Shown one piece after another: positions 12,004 through 23,751 of a DNA stretch of 64,000 bases. Position numbers and translations under genes: made by a program. The notes beneath the pieces are model-generated. The model did no database searches. It was not told the DNA's origin and saw only the letters and a list, made by a program, of their open reading frames with translations. Source of the stretch: Panax quinquefolius (Eukaryota; Streptophyta; Magnoliopsida; Apiales; Araliaceae). The DNA lies in NCBI GenBank assembly GCA_020205615.1, contig CM035166.1, positions 80,157,135-80,221,134 on the forward strand, written 5' to 3'. Position 1 is the first letter of the stretch. Every line of letters begins with the position of its first letter.

Positions 12004-12310
12004 TTACATTATTCCATTCTTTATTATTATGTTGGAATAACTTTGTTAAATGCAATACCGCATACATGGTGAAATTCTTTCATTATTCCATTCTTTATTA
12101 TTACATTGGAATAACTTTTCATGCATGCGGTCTATCGCATGCCAGGTGAATTCTGTAGATATTCCATTCTTTATTATTATGTTGGAATATCTTGTCTGTG
12201 CGGATTACGCATGACCTGGTTCCATTCTTTATTATTCTGTTGGAATATCCTGTCTGTGCGGATTACGCATGACCTGGTTCCATTCTTTATTATTCTGTTG
12301 GTACCACATG
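12004..12310 (+). repeat. Tandem repeats within 5' LTR
   Basis: A unit of about 60 bp with TTCCATTCTTTATTATT, then GTTGGAATA and a GCATGACCTGG-type tail, is repeated five times. The last copies are nearly identical (about 12160-12300). Confidence 0.85.
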
Positions 12311-13466
12311 CATGGTGAATGATCCTTCGTATTCATTCCTTATTAAATTATGAAAATGATATGTCTACGTGGATTACTGCATGGCGGCGTAAAATCCATT
12401 CATGCGCTTTCATATATTCTATTATACTCAGTTGGTTAAAGCTTTGGCGTCTATACTCCATGAAATTAGTGGAATATCCTTGATATTTGCGTTTCATCAA
12501 GTATCTTTTCATGAAAATATTCTTCTGAGCATTCTTGAATTTTACTCTACAAAGCAGTATCATGTTGACAATTTGGACGTTATTGGTACCTGGATAAATT
12601 AATTTATAAATCTTTAAAATTTATTCTTGAACTTGTTTTATTGAATTATTATATCATTGTCATCATTCTCATGCTTATATTGTGATGAAAGTCATCTTTG
12701 GCTTACGTTCATAGATGGACTTGGTATGATTATGACCAGGGATTATTCGGTATAATCATGACCGTAATGTGACGAATGATGTGGTAAAAATCCTCATTGG
12801 CCTATAGTTCATTGGTGGACGGTTGTTGGTATGATTATGACTAGGGATTATTCGGTATAGTCATGACCATTGATGATTACATGAATATCCTTGGCCGTGG
12901 AGCAGGGATGATTCGATTTTATTTTTTAAGCTGAGTCTCAGCGATAAAGTTGATGAAAAACTTTTTAAATCATAGAAGATAGTAGATTTTATACTTTACT
13001 TGACTCTTCTAATGGATTGCTTATTCCGGTGTAGTTTTTGATCTAAAACTTGTTGTCTATTATATTCTATCAGTTGTTATACTGTTGAAGGCTAATGATA
13101 ACTTATTCTGCATTATCTTAGTCATAATATTTTTTACTTGGGCTAGTTGAGCTCACCCTTTTGCTTTCATTGTTCTCTTGAGAAATGAGAACGTAAATGG
13201 GACTAGTCTGGGGAGAACGTAGTGATGGTCCTAGATGGTGCATTAGTAGTCCTCACTATTCTACGTGAAATAGTGTGATAATAAATGTAATGAGGACTCC
13301 ATTGAGTGTGGATATTGTCTAGATGACAATATTTGTATTAAAACTCACAGCCTATGTTTTGCCGTATTTTACACGACTGTTGTATAATTAGTTTGTATTT
13401 GTATTCAGTACCTTGTATCTGGCGACCCAAGATGGGTGATGTATACCTATTTTGGGGGCGTCACAG

Positions 13467-13479
13467 TTGATATCAAAGC
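13467..13479 (+). other. Primer binding site (tRNA-Met type, two mismatches)
   Basis: TTGATATCAAAGC follows the 5' LTR by one base. It resembles the plant initiator-Met primer site TGGTATCAGAGC, with G-to-A changes. Confidence 0.75.
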
Positions 13480-13652
13480 TTAGGGATATGATCCTTGGCT
13501 GAGATGTGAGACAAGAACTAGGAGGGGAGAGACGGGAAATTCCTTCGCTAGTATGACCTATCTAAGTTTATTTGGTATTTAATTGGTCGATCAGAGTATA
13601 GGGATAATATGTGATATGTTAATTAACCCTTATTTTGTGGAAGTATTGGAAA

Positions 13653-14760
13653 ATGGCATCTGAAAATATTGAGATAAGCAATGAAGCACATGAGATCGTG
13701 GAGTCACCACAGATTAATACCCAGGATAATATGCAACAGGAAGACAATAATCCTCAGGTAAACAATAACACCAATGAAATGGTGAACGATGGGATGTTCA
13801 AAGTCTTTATGCAATTCATCCAACATCAGGCGAGAGCGGCTCCTGTCCAAAATACAAGTGGAAACATTGACAACTCTCGGACGGTCACCGCTAAGCAGTT
13901 CAAGGAGCTGGGACCACCAGAGTTTTTTGGAGAGCCAAAACCACTTAAGGCGGAGATGTGGATAAAGCAGATCAACAAGATATTTGATGTCTTGGGATGC
14001 TCCGAGGAGCAAAAGGTTCCCTTTGCCACCTTCATGTTGTGAGCAAAGGCAGATTACTGGTGGGAATCTGTAAAGCGTACTCAACCTACCGCACTGAAGA
14101 TGTCTTGGGAGAAGTTCCAAGAACTGTTCAACAACAAGTACTTTCCTGAAAGTATTCATCACATGAAGGAGGTAGAGTTCATCAAGCTTGAGCAAAACAA
14201 TATAACCGTGGCGCAGCACGAAGCTAAGTTTGCCGAGTTGTCTTTGTTTACGTCTCACTTGGTTGATAATGAAGAGAAAATGACGCAGATGTTTCTAAGA
14301 GGTTTGAAACCCGAGATACGTCAATACCTAATTTCTCATAAACTGTGTTTATATTCAGATGTTGTGAATAGGGCTCAGTTATTGGAGCGCGATAATGAGT
14401 CAACCCAACCAAGAGAGAGCAACTGACAAGTCGATAATACCAGTGGTAGCAGTCATCGAAGCGGTGACAACAAGCGTGGAGGGAATCAACATGCCAAAAA
14501 TGGTAATCACTTCGGTGGTAATCATGGCCATGACAATAAGAGTGGACATTTCAAGAAGAGGAGATTTAACAATGATAGAAAGACGTCAGCACCAGCACCT
14601 GTTGTTAAGGAAGGAGAACGACCGCCGTATGTTATAAATGTGGAGGGGAGGGACATATCAGTCCAAACTGCATGATGCAGTCCAAAGCATGTTACAATTG
14701 TGGAAGAGAAGGTCACCTAGCCTGATTTTGTTGTTTACCGAAGACAAGTCCAGTTGGGAT
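13653..14760 (+). pseudogene. gag of Tekay element, broken
   Basis: It starts at the ATG of MASENIEISNEAHE. The capsid region is recognisable (for example EMWIKQINKIFDVLGC), followed by MSWEKFQELFNNKYFP and two CCHC zinc knuckles, CYKCGGEGHISPNC (14630-14671) and CYNCGREGHLA at about 14690. Damage: TGA at 14040-14042, TGA at about 14424, a frameshift near 14628 just before the first knuckle, and a TGA inside the second knuckle at about 14723. Gag would package the RNA in cytoplasmic particles; this copy cannot make a full protein. Confidence 0.85.
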
Positions 14761-14800
14761 GGAGGCACCAAAGGCCGTCCCATAAACGTCAAAGCCGATA

Positions 14801-17800
14801 GTGCAAGGGAGAGCATTTGTCGTGACCTCCCAGAAAGCAAGGAACCCAAACGAGGTCATCACGGGTAAGCTTATCATAAACTCTAGCGAAGTATATACCT
14901 TATTTGATACCGGCTCTACCCATTCTTTTATTTCTCCTACTTGCGATCAACGTTTAAATTTGACTTCGGAGAAATTGGACTTTGACTTATCGGTTGAAAC
15001 TCCGTTGGAAGAAACCTTCATTACATCCACGGTTTATAAGTCTTATTTGATTCAAATCGGTAACCGCACATTATCTGTCGATCTTATTTCTTTGAAAATA
15101 CTTGCATTTGATGTGATTCTAAGGATTGATTGGTTAACTACTCATCATGCAAAAATTGATTGTTTTTGTAAGGTTGTTAGCTTTCATATTCTTAACCAAC
15201 CTATTATGCGAATTCAAGTAACCAAACCATTAAAATCAATCACGGTCATCTCAAGCCATAAAGCTATTCATTTATTGAAAAACAGATGTCAAGCTTTCTT
15301 AGCTCATGTCATAGATTTAAACAAAAATACGTCAAATTTGAATGATATTTCTATTATTAATAAATTTCCTGACGTATTCCCTGAAGAACTTCCTAGCCTA
15401 CCCCCAGAGCGTGAAATTGAATTTTGTATCGACCTTGAACCCGGTACAAAACCTATTTCCAAAGCCCCATATCGAATGGCTCCTATTGAACTTCAGGAGT
15501 TAAAGACCCAACTGCAGGAATTATTAGACATCGATTTCATTCATCCTAAGATCGTCTCCTTGGGGTGCTCTGTTCTATTCGTGAAGATGAAAGATGGAAG
15601 TATGCGACTTTGTATTGATTATCGGGAGTTGAATCATGTCACCATCAAATATAGGTACCCGTTGCCTCGCATTGATGACCTGTTTGACCAGTTGCAAGGA
15701 GCACAATTCTTTTCAAAGATAGATCTTTGTTCTGGATATCATCAGCTGAAGGTTAGAACTGAGGATATTCCAAAGACTGCCTTCAGAACTCGGTACGGGC
15801 ATTATGAATTCTTAGTCATGTCTTTTGGATTGCCTAATGCTCCTACTGCCTTCATGGATATGATGAACCGAGTATTCAAGGAATATTTGGATCACTTTGT
15901 GGTCGTCTTTATTGATGACATCCTCATATATTACAAAAGCCGTGAAGATCATGAGCAACACTTCAGGTTGATACTCCAAAAGCTTCGTGAAAACAAGTTA
16001 TATGTCAAGTTGAAGAAATGTGAGTTCTGGCTTGAGGAAGTTGCATTCCTTGGGCATGTGATATCAAATCATGGAATATATGTTGACCTAGAAAAGATTG
16101 AAGCAATTCAAAGCTGGGAGCAACCAAAGTTAGTGACCGGAGTACGTAGCTTTCTCGGCTTAGCTGGTTATTATCGGAGATTCGTGGAAGGATTTTCTCG
16201 AATTGCTACTCCATTAACTCAGCTGACTCGAAAAGATACAAAGTTCGGTTGGAGCGAGGAATGTGAGAAGAGTTTTTAAGAACTCAATGGAAGACTCATT
16301 TCAAAGACTTTTTATTACGGCAATACCATCCGCCTCGGAGGGATTTGTCATCTACAGTGATGCTTCAGGCAAAGGGTTAGGATGTGTTCTCATGCAACAT
16401 GGAAAAGTCATAGCTTATGCCTCTCAGCAACTCAAAGAATATGAGAGGAATTATCCTACTCATGATCTAGAGTTGGCAGCTGTTGTCTTCGCATTTAAAA
16501 TTTGGAGGCATTACTTGTATGGGGAGAAAGTGGAGATCTTCACGGATCATAAAAGCCTCAAATATTTCTTCACTCAAAAGGAACTCAACATGCGGCAACG
16601 ACGTTGGCTTGAACTGCTGAAAGATTATGATCATACTATTCAATACCATCCTGGTAAAGCGGGTACGAGTGCGATATTGTCAATGGAAAGACCCATTTTG
16701 TATGACTTACAAATGATGGAGATAGAGTTAAAGACTTCAAGGACCCATGTGATGATAGCAAATATATGAGTAGAACCGACTTTAATCGATAAAGTTAAAG
16801 CTGCTCAAGCTACAGACCTGGAACTGATGCGTATGAAGAAGAAAGTGCAAGAAGGTGCTATGCCGGAAGCAAGAATCGATGAAGAATGAATACTTCGAGT
16901 CAACTCCAAACTTTGTGTTCCTAACGACCCTGATTTAAAGTATAAAATCATGATGGAGGTGCACAACACACCGTTTGCAATCCATCCTAGGAGTACCAAA
17001 ATGTATCGTGATTTTCGTCATACATTTTGGTGGAGCAATATGAAGAGAGAGATAGCGTTGTTTATCTCAAGTTGTCTAACTTGTCAACAAGTTAAGGTGG
17101 AGCATCAAGTACCAAAAGGTCCATTGCAAACACTTGAAATTCCAGAATAGAAGTGGGAGCACATTACCATGGATTTCATTATTGGTCTCCCCAAGGTTTC
17201 TCAAGGCATAGATGCAATTTGGGTCATTGTTGATAGATTGACCAAGTCTGCTCATTTCTTACCAATACGAGAAACTTATACACTTGAACGTCTTAGTCGT
17301 ATGTACATAAACGAGATTGTAAGACTGCATGGTATGCTAGTATCCATTGTTTCTGATCGAGACCCAAGATTCACTTCACGATTTTGGGTTAGTTTGCAGA
17401 AAGTTATGGGCACAGATTTACGATTTAGTTCTGCATATCATCCTCAAACGGACGGGCAGTCGGAAAGGACTATTCAAACTCTTGAAGATTTATTAAGACT
17501 CTGTGTCCTTGACTTCTAGGGAAGTTGGGACAAGTTTTTACCATTGGTGGAGTTTTCCTACAACAATAGTTATCAAGCAAGTATTGGCATGGCTCCATTT
17601 GAGGTGTTGTATGGAAAAAAGTGTCGTTCTCTAGTATGCTGGGATGAGGTGGGTGAAGCAACGTTATTGGGACCGGAGTTGGTATGTATGACTACGGAAA
17701 AGATTCAAACGATCCGATAACGTATAAAACCTCACAAGATCGACAAAAGAGTTATGATGATCTTCATCGAAAGGATGTGGAATTCAATATTGGAGATCAT

Positions 17801-18246
17801 GTGTTGTTACGTGTTGCTCCATGGAAAGGAGTTACGAGATTTAAAAAGAGAGGAAAGCTCAATCCTCGATTCATTGGCCCATTTTTAATCCTCAAGCGAG
17901 TAGGAATCGCTATGGACTCGCCTTCCGCTTGCCAAGTATGTCTCGTGGTCATAACGTTTTTCACATATCTATGTTACGTAAATATGTGAAAGACCCGAAC
18001 TACATTATTGAGTTAGAACCAGACGAGATAGAGGAAGATTTAACGTATGAAGAGTTACCTGTTAAAATCTTGGATAAGAAGGATCATGTTCTACGCTCCA
18101 AGGTTATACCTCAAGTCAAAGTTTTGTGGAGAAACCACGATGTGGAGGAAATGACTTGGGAGTTAGAATCTGAGATGAAGTCAAGGTATCCTCATCTCTT
18201 CGACATACCAGGTATATACCCTAATTTCGAGGACAAAATTTCATAA
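14801..18246 (+). pseudogene. pol of Tekay element, broken (PR-RT-RH-IN)
   Basis: Domains in order: aspartic protease ([12 protein letters not shown]), reverse transcriptase with intact FIDDILIY, RNase H ([23 protein letters not shown]), integrase HHCC finger (the CLTC part at about 17085), integrase core with [15 protein letters not shown] and SERTIQ spaced as D, D, E, then a C-terminal Tekay-like tail (HNVFHISMLRKYV, SKVIPQVKVLWRNH). Stops lie at about 16277, 16767, 16886, 17147, 17517 and 17718. Frameshifts lie near 16311, 17720 and 17920. Several stops are of the CGA-to-TGA, CAA-to-TAA or TGG-to-TAG type, as expected from C-to-T decay on either strand. The final piece ends at TAA 18244. 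Confidence 0.9.
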
Positions 18247-18254
18247 GTGGAGGT
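18245..18254 (+). other. Polypurine tract
   Basis: AAGTGGAGGT immediately precedes the 3' LTR, in the position of the plus-strand primer. Confidence 0.7.
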
Positions 18255-18973
18255 TGTAAGACCCCAACTTTTATGAATAAAGAATAATTTTCTCGAAATA
18301 TATTTTTGAATGTTATGGTGTGGATTTGATATAATGTTATAGTTCTGGGTAATATTTACAAATTTTACAAAGTAAACAAGTGGTTATATAATATTCGATT
18401 GGTCGGGAAATATTCGTTTTAACAGGGAATATTCGTATGACCAAGCACAATCATTGGTGGACCCCACAAAGTAAGTATTGTCATAGTTAAGAAAAACTAC
18501 ATAATTATCTTTTTATAAAAATAACTACGGAGGAGTATTCTGTTAAAACCGCTTGAACTACCCGTGATAAAAAAAGACAATAATATGCGTGGTTGCATAG
18601 TAGCACACCAGGTATTGATTATTGATGCTTACGTGAGAAGTCACTCAGTTATACTCAATTATTGCTACAGTAATTGTTGCATCATATCTCTCATATTATT
18701 GATTCAATTATTGTCACAATATCATCTGCATAATATGATATATTATTAAATCAATAATTGAGACGGCATTCTGTGAAATAGTGTGATAATAAATGTAATG
18801 AGGACTCTATTGAGTGTGGATATTGTCTAGATGACAATATTTGTATTAAAACTCACAGCCTATGTTTTGTCGTATTTTACACGACTGTTGTATAATTAGT
18901 TTGTATTTGTATTCAGTACCTTGTATCTGGCGACCCAAGATGGGTGATGTATACCTATTTTGGGGGTGTCACA
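18255..18973 (+). repeat. 3' LTR of Tekay element, internally deleted
   Basis: 719 bp against 2897 bp for the 5' LTR. Both ends match, but the junction at 18768/18769 skips the equivalent of 11076-13258, removing the motif array, TATA box and tandem repeats. Both LTRs of a new insertion are copied from one template, so the deletion happened after insertion. Confidence 0.9.
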
Positions 18974-19410
18974 GCTTGCTATTAATATTAGGATAAGTAC
19001 TACAAACTTGGCTCAAAAAATGAATAAATATATCGGTTATAATTATCGTTAATGTTTTCAAAGTGGCTTTAGTTATTTTTCGTTTATTATTGTTTTTGTT
19101 TGTTTATTTATATTATTATTATTTATTATTATTATTATTTGTATGTATTTGCTCCATAAAAAGAGTTTACTCTCACCATTAAAAATATTATTATTATTTA
19201 CTCTAACCATTGGGCCGGTTGGGTCAACCAAGAAAATATTCTAGACTTATCAATTATTATTATTTACATATTCCTTTATATATTTTTATTATTATTATTA
19301 ATCGTTTTACTTTACCTCTTTTAATTCAGTGCTCAACGGAGACAACGTCACAACTCAAATACTATTTTAAATGTACTATTTTTACTTTACTTCATTTGTT
19401 TTGTAAAAGT

Positions 19411-19601
19411 AAACTGCGTTTGGTGGCTTTCAATTTTCTGTCAACTTGTAAAAAAAATTCCTATCAAAACGACGTCGTTTTGATATACAGACAAAAAAGA
19501 GAGTTGTGAATCATTGGATCTTCTTTTTAATGTGTTGTCAACCCCACAACAAAACCCTCACAATATCCTCACAGAGAAATCTTCATAGAGGATCCGGATC
19601 C
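19411..19601 (-). repeat. Right TIR of MULE
   Basis: Inverse copy of 10301-10493 with scattered differences. The AAAACGACGTCGTTTT palindrome is retained at about 19466-19482. Confidence 0.88.
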
Positions 19602-19610
19602 GTTATAATG

Positions 19611-20640
19611 AGTGCCAAGGGAGTGAACATGGCGGTGACTTGTAGGGGACTTGAACTTGACAATTACTTTTAGTCTTTACACATGTATTAACCCACCAAA
19701 ACTTCCATTTATGTGCTCTACCATATTGAAGTAAGGGTTGCTTAAAAGATACTCTTATCTTTCACAAAATGAGGTTTTTATTTGACATAATTTAATTTTT
19801 GTTGTTTCAGATGAACAAATTATAATATCAGCTCAGGTTGTTGGAGTTAAGGATACGAAGTTGATATATATTATCTTAATATAGATAAAGGATATATGAG
19901 ACGTTTGGATTGGAGTAATGAATGTGAGAATGGAATGACTCATTTCTATGGAATAAAAAAATTGTGTTTGGATTGCGATTGGAATGAAAAAAAATTGTGT
20001 TAGGTTCCTTGGGGGAGAGCGAACATGGAATAACTCATTCCAACTAGAATGAAATAAATCATTTCACTCTTCATTTCATTCTTTCAATCCAAACATAGCA
20101 TGAATGTCTATGGTATTATCCCATAATTAAGAAACAAATTTTGGCTCATGTTTGATTGTGTTTGACTTTGTAATAGCCCACCCTCACATCGAAATAAGAC
20201 ATCAAAGTATGTTGAATAAAGACTACAAATCACTTTTACCAAGTATACTAACTATCAAATCAAAATAATTTAATATTTTTACATAATTTTTTGATATTTA
20301 CAAATAAAAATTCTATAATGATGATTTTACCATCGTTATACAATTATAGCGACCAGGGGCGGAGGCATGTATAGACTAGGGTGGGCTTTAGCCCGGGTGG
20401 AGTTTTTGGAAAATATTTAGTACTTATATATCTTCAATAGCCCAGTCCGATATTGTTTTCCTGTTTTCTTGTGATCCATTAAAAGCAATGAGGAGATACG
20501 TAGTATTGATAATAGGGTCCTTAACACTAATATAGAACAATTAAAAATTAATTACAAAAATAAAATATCTACAAAATAATTACAAAAATAACGCAATTCA
20601 CATTAATAAGGAAATCTAAAATCAAAGAGAAATAACTGCC
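19611..20640. other. Intergenic DNA with a MITE candidate
   Basis: No gene seen. A MITE candidate lies at 19896-20100. At about 20354 the string CAGGGGCGGAGGCATG resembles a hAT-type terminus, but no partner end was found. Confidence 0.5.
19896..20100. mobile_element. MITE with imperfect inverted ends
   Basis: The left end reads ACGTTTGGATTGGAGTAATG; the right end, in the opposite sense, reads ATGTTTGGATTGAAAGAATG. The inner parts are also complementary (GGAATGA/TCATTCC types). No clear duplication was found. Confidence 0.5.
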
Positions 20641-20660
20641 ATAATTAATAATTCAAATTC

Positions 20661-20729
20661 AAATGTCCACCAATCAACAACACTTCCATGTCCCTCTCTT
20701 TTGATGATCTCAGGCGCGAGATACTCTGT
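20661..20729 (-). pseudogene. AGC-VIII (D6PK-like) protein kinase fragment
   Basis: Minus-strand translation gives [20 protein letters not shown] followed by WTF. This is the activation-segment APE motif and the DWW block of plant AGC kinases (D6PK/KIPK group). The match is about 23 residues with no stop. Nothing of the kinase before or after is visible, and the upstream neighbour in the same strand is a kinesin-like fragment in another frame. I infer a captured or recombined gene fragment, not a functional kinase. Confidence 0.75.
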
Positions 20730-20818
20730 GTCTTCAAAACCTCTTGCTTTATTGAGTTGGAACCCACCCTTAATTCCTGAGTAGTTTCATCACTTCATGT
20801 CAAAATAAATAAACCGTG

Positions 20819-20867
<49 letters not shown>

Positions 20868-21090
20868 CTCACACAAACTCATAATTCATAGACATGACAG
20901 TTGATGCAAACCTGTAGTGATCCAGACTGAAAATCTAAGAAGCTATTGTTGCTAAGTTATTTCTTTTTCCATCTCCGATACTTAGATTCTGAAAATGTCT
21001 GAAGTTCTTCCACCTTCCTTGAATCAGTCAAAAGACCCTATATCTCCATTATCTTCTTCTCTAGTTCAACAGTAGCTTTGGTTACCTTGG
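20730..21090 (-). pseudogene. Kinesin-14-like coiled-coil fragment with one intron
   Basis: On the minus strand an exon from about 21090 to 20912 reads FSESKYRRWKKK, then FLDFQSGSLQ. A GT-AG intron (20911-20777) follows, then an exon starting [17 protein letters not shown] and ending near 20730. The pattern resembles the stretch before the motor domain in plant kinesin-14 proteins. In-frame stops (after KKIMEI and after WKKK) show decay. The retained intron means the fragment came from genomic DNA, not from mRNA. Family assignment is from memory of the pattern and is moderate. Confidence 0.5.
20820..20867 (+). repeat. (CA)n(TA)n microsatellite
   Basis: A compound dinucleotide run lying inside the intron of the kinesin-like fragment. 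Confidence 0.9.
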
Positions 21091-21690
21091 TGTGAAGGTT
21101 TGGTTACCTTGGTGTGAAGGTTTGGTTACCAACTGCACTATGAAAAATTTGAAGGTGTGGAGGTGAATTGGTTACCTTGGTATAACAGTTTGGTTACCTT
21201 GGTATGAATGTTTGGTTACCAATTGCACTATGAAAAAACTGCAGGTGTGGAGGTGGATTGGTAACCTTGATATGAAGGTTTGGTTACCTTGGTATGAATG
21301 TTTGGTTACCAATCTCTTCTATCAGTTGCTAATTTTTGGATCAACAGTAGCTTTGGTTACCTCGGTATGAAGGTTTGCTTAACTTGGTGTGAATGTTTGA
21401 TTACCAACTGCACTATGAAAAATTTGAAGGTGTGGAGGTGGATTGGTTCAACAGTAGCTTTGGTTACCTTGGTATGAAGGTTTGGTTACCTTAGTGTGAA
21501 TGTTTGGTTATCAACTGCACTATGAAAAATCTGAAGGTGTGGAGTTGGATTGCTTACCTTGGTATAACAGTTTGGTTATCTTGGTATGAATGTTTGGTTA
21601 CCAACTGCATTATGAAAAAACTGCAGGTGTGGAGGTGGATTGGTAACCAAGGTATGAAGGTTTGGTAACCTTGGTATGAAGGTTTGATTA
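21080..21690 (+). repeat. Minisatellite with GGTTACC-containing units
   Basis: Units built from TTGGTTACCTTGGTATGAAG and AACTGCACTATGAAAAA plus GTGTGGAGGTGGATTGG recur. The AACTGCAC block starts near 21131, 21221, 21406, 21513 and 21603, giving periods of about 90-185 bp. Confidence 0.85.
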
Positions 21691-21699
21691 CCTTGGTAT

Positions 21700-23751
21700 G
21701 TCTGTCACTTTGATTTATTCATACAACTTAAAAAACTCTCAACAGGAAATTTTGGTAAAGCCACATTATGTATTTCAGCATCAAAACCCCTTTAAAACAG
21801 GTTCTTTACATAATAAACATGCTTTCCAAATTTTGCCTAAGAGACGACAACTTTCAAATTATCCAAGTTATCAATTCTGCCTTCAGCAAAAGAACATGCT
21901 CTTTCACGAGACATCAGATGAAATCTAAATCTATTCATGCTTTCCAAACTTTTGAGTAAAAATAATATATCATATGTTGAACTTGACTTTTCAACAGCAG
22001 AAGTAAGATGAAAAACGAACATATCAAAGAAAAGAGGCGATATCTGGTAGATATATTTCCAACTTTGTCCAACACACAAGAACAATAAACCTGTTGACGA
22101 AGTTGGGAACAACCTTATTTATATTTCAGAACCCTCCTGTAAGTCAATTTATATGCTTGACTCCATAAACCGCCGGACAAACCCTCCTCTGCCGGGCAAA
22201 CCGTCACCACTTTGGTTTATAGTAGAAAAAAAGGAGGATGAAGAAAAAAGAGGATGAAGAAAAAAGAAAGAGAAACAGGAACAAAGATCAAAAATGGGTC
22301 TGCTGTGTTTGAATAAGAAAATAATAATTAACGGGAATAGATATGGGAGATCACCAATACTAATCCCCTAAATTAAGGAATCCTAATTGCATATTAATCC
22401 CTTAAATTAAGAAATCCTAATTGCACTAATATTATAAATATATATGATAAAGTGTCATATTTTTGTAATTATTTTATGGATGTATGATTTTTGTAATTAC
22501 TTTTAAAAATGTACTATAATATGTAATTGTTCCTTGATAATATGCTGAAACTCGGCTTTCTCGTATTTAGTCTCAGCATAAAACTTATGGAGCCTCTCTC
22601 TTTGCTTATGTTCTTTAATATAATATCTTGCTATTGAATTTCACCACCATAATACTCTGATTTGCAGGTCTCCCGCGGCATACCTTGGTCTTTTCCCCAA
22701 ACACATCCATCCTCCCTGACCCAATCTGGCAGTTTTTTATTTAATTTCCACAAAAATGATTTATTAATTGTTTTTAGCTTGGAAATTAATTTAAAAATAG
22801 TTATATTGATTATTAAATTTTGAAAATTTTACAATAATTAATTATTAGCATATAATTAATGACTCTAGTGGAATTTCAAAATATTTATATATTTGTATAA
22901 TTTTTGGTTAATTTCCAATATATTAAGCAATATTGTGAAAATTAGAAAACTAATCAGGAAAATTACGGCACTCCTTTTATGATACTAGTAATATATTGTT
23001 GTAAATTTTTCGGAAGAAATTAATATGTTTGGGTATTTTTAGTTAATTTCTTATTATTTATGCGATTGTTAATTAATTGTGATAATTAACAATTTTGTCA
23101 AGAAAATTCCAGAAAAATTTCTGTAACTATTTTATGATGTTTAGCTACTGTTGAAAATTTTTTGGTAATAAATTGATATATTTGGGTATTTTTCTTAATT
23201 TTTAATTAATTATGCTATGATTAATAACTTAGTAGCTTTCGTGAGACGTGAAAATTCCTCATTCACATTTCGATAATGGCAAATTTTTATGTGAAAATAA
23301 TAAAAAATCATGTAAAAATATCAATTTCCTAATTTAATATGTACACAATATTCTTAACATTTAACTTTGCAATATTTTATTTACTAAAATACAACATTAT
23401 CCACATGAGAAGAATTTAGACGTTCCCACATTATGTTCATTAGCAGAAACTTGTGGAAAAATCCCAAGGTCTTAGACACGTATACCTATTTCTTAACAAT
23501 AAAAACAATAGAACAAATACCGCAATTATATATCTGAAACTCGAGGAGTAGCGATTGCATTGGCAGCCACTTTAAGAATTTGAAGCTTACATTATCAAAA
23601 AAATAATCCTTACCAAGGAATTATGGGTTCGGGAGCAACTCCCGTTTATAAATTGAATTATATAAAATTGCATGTATAAAAGCTCAGAACTCGAAACAAT
23701 TTTCATCACCATCAAATGTTAAAGGGACCAACGGAATGAAAATATTGTTGT
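21700..23751. other. Intergenic DNA downstream of the ADP/ATP carrier gene
   Basis: No convincing gene. It includes a GA-rich stretch (22228-22290), a short tandem duplication containing TTAAATTAAGGAATCCTAATTGC-like units (22360-22430), and AT-rich sequence that should hold the carrier gene's 3'UTR and poly(A) site near 23500-23750. Confidence 0.4.

Larger units (their letters stand above)
10569..13465 (+). repeat. 5' LTR of Tekay element (full length, 2.9 kb)
   Basis: From TGTAAGACC to GGGGGCGTCACA. The solo LTR at 38464-41064 has similar length and content, which shows this is the full form. It carries an ACTATTCAC motif array (11385-11530), a TATA box and a tandem repeat block (about 12004-12310). 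Confidence 0.9.
10569..18973 (+). mobile_element. Tekay/Del-type Ty3/gypsy retrotransposon
   Basis: LTRs begin TGTAAGACCCCAACTTTTAT and end in TCACA. A 5-bp duplication GCTTG flanks the element (10564-10568 and 18974-18978). The order LTR, Met-type primer site, gag, protease-RT-RNase H-integrase, a C-terminal stretch resembling the Tekay chromodomain, polypurine tract, LTR is complete. All reading frames are broken. The two LTRs differ at roughly 8% of positions over the first 240 bp by eye, so the insertion is not young. Confidence 0.9.
10301..19601. mobile_element. Non-autonomous MULE, split by a Tekay retrotransposon
   Basis: Terminal inverted repeats start GGATCAGGATCCTCTATGAA at 10301 and end with the complementary CTTCATAGAGGATCCGGATCC at 19601. 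They are flanked by a perfect 9-bp duplication GTTATAATG at 10292-10300 and 19602-19610, the size typical of Mutator-like elements. Without the nested retrotransposon and its duplication the element is about 0.89 kb. It encodes no transposase. Confidence 0.9.

Noticed and set aside
20344..20420. CAGGGGCGGAGGCATG with GGGTGGGCTTTAGCCC, resembling a hAT-type terminus
   Set aside because: No inverted partner and no 8-bp duplication were found within the window.
20730..20776. Reading this stretch as part of the AGC kinase
   Set aside because: The kinase similarity starts only at TEYLAPE (20729). Upstream, the frame that fits known protein is the kinesin-like one, so the two are treated as separate fragments.
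21080..21690. Regularly recurring repeats considered as a CRISPR-like array
   Set aside because: Repeats and intervening segments are both repetitive with irregular spacing, there are no cas genes, and the DNA is eukaryotic.
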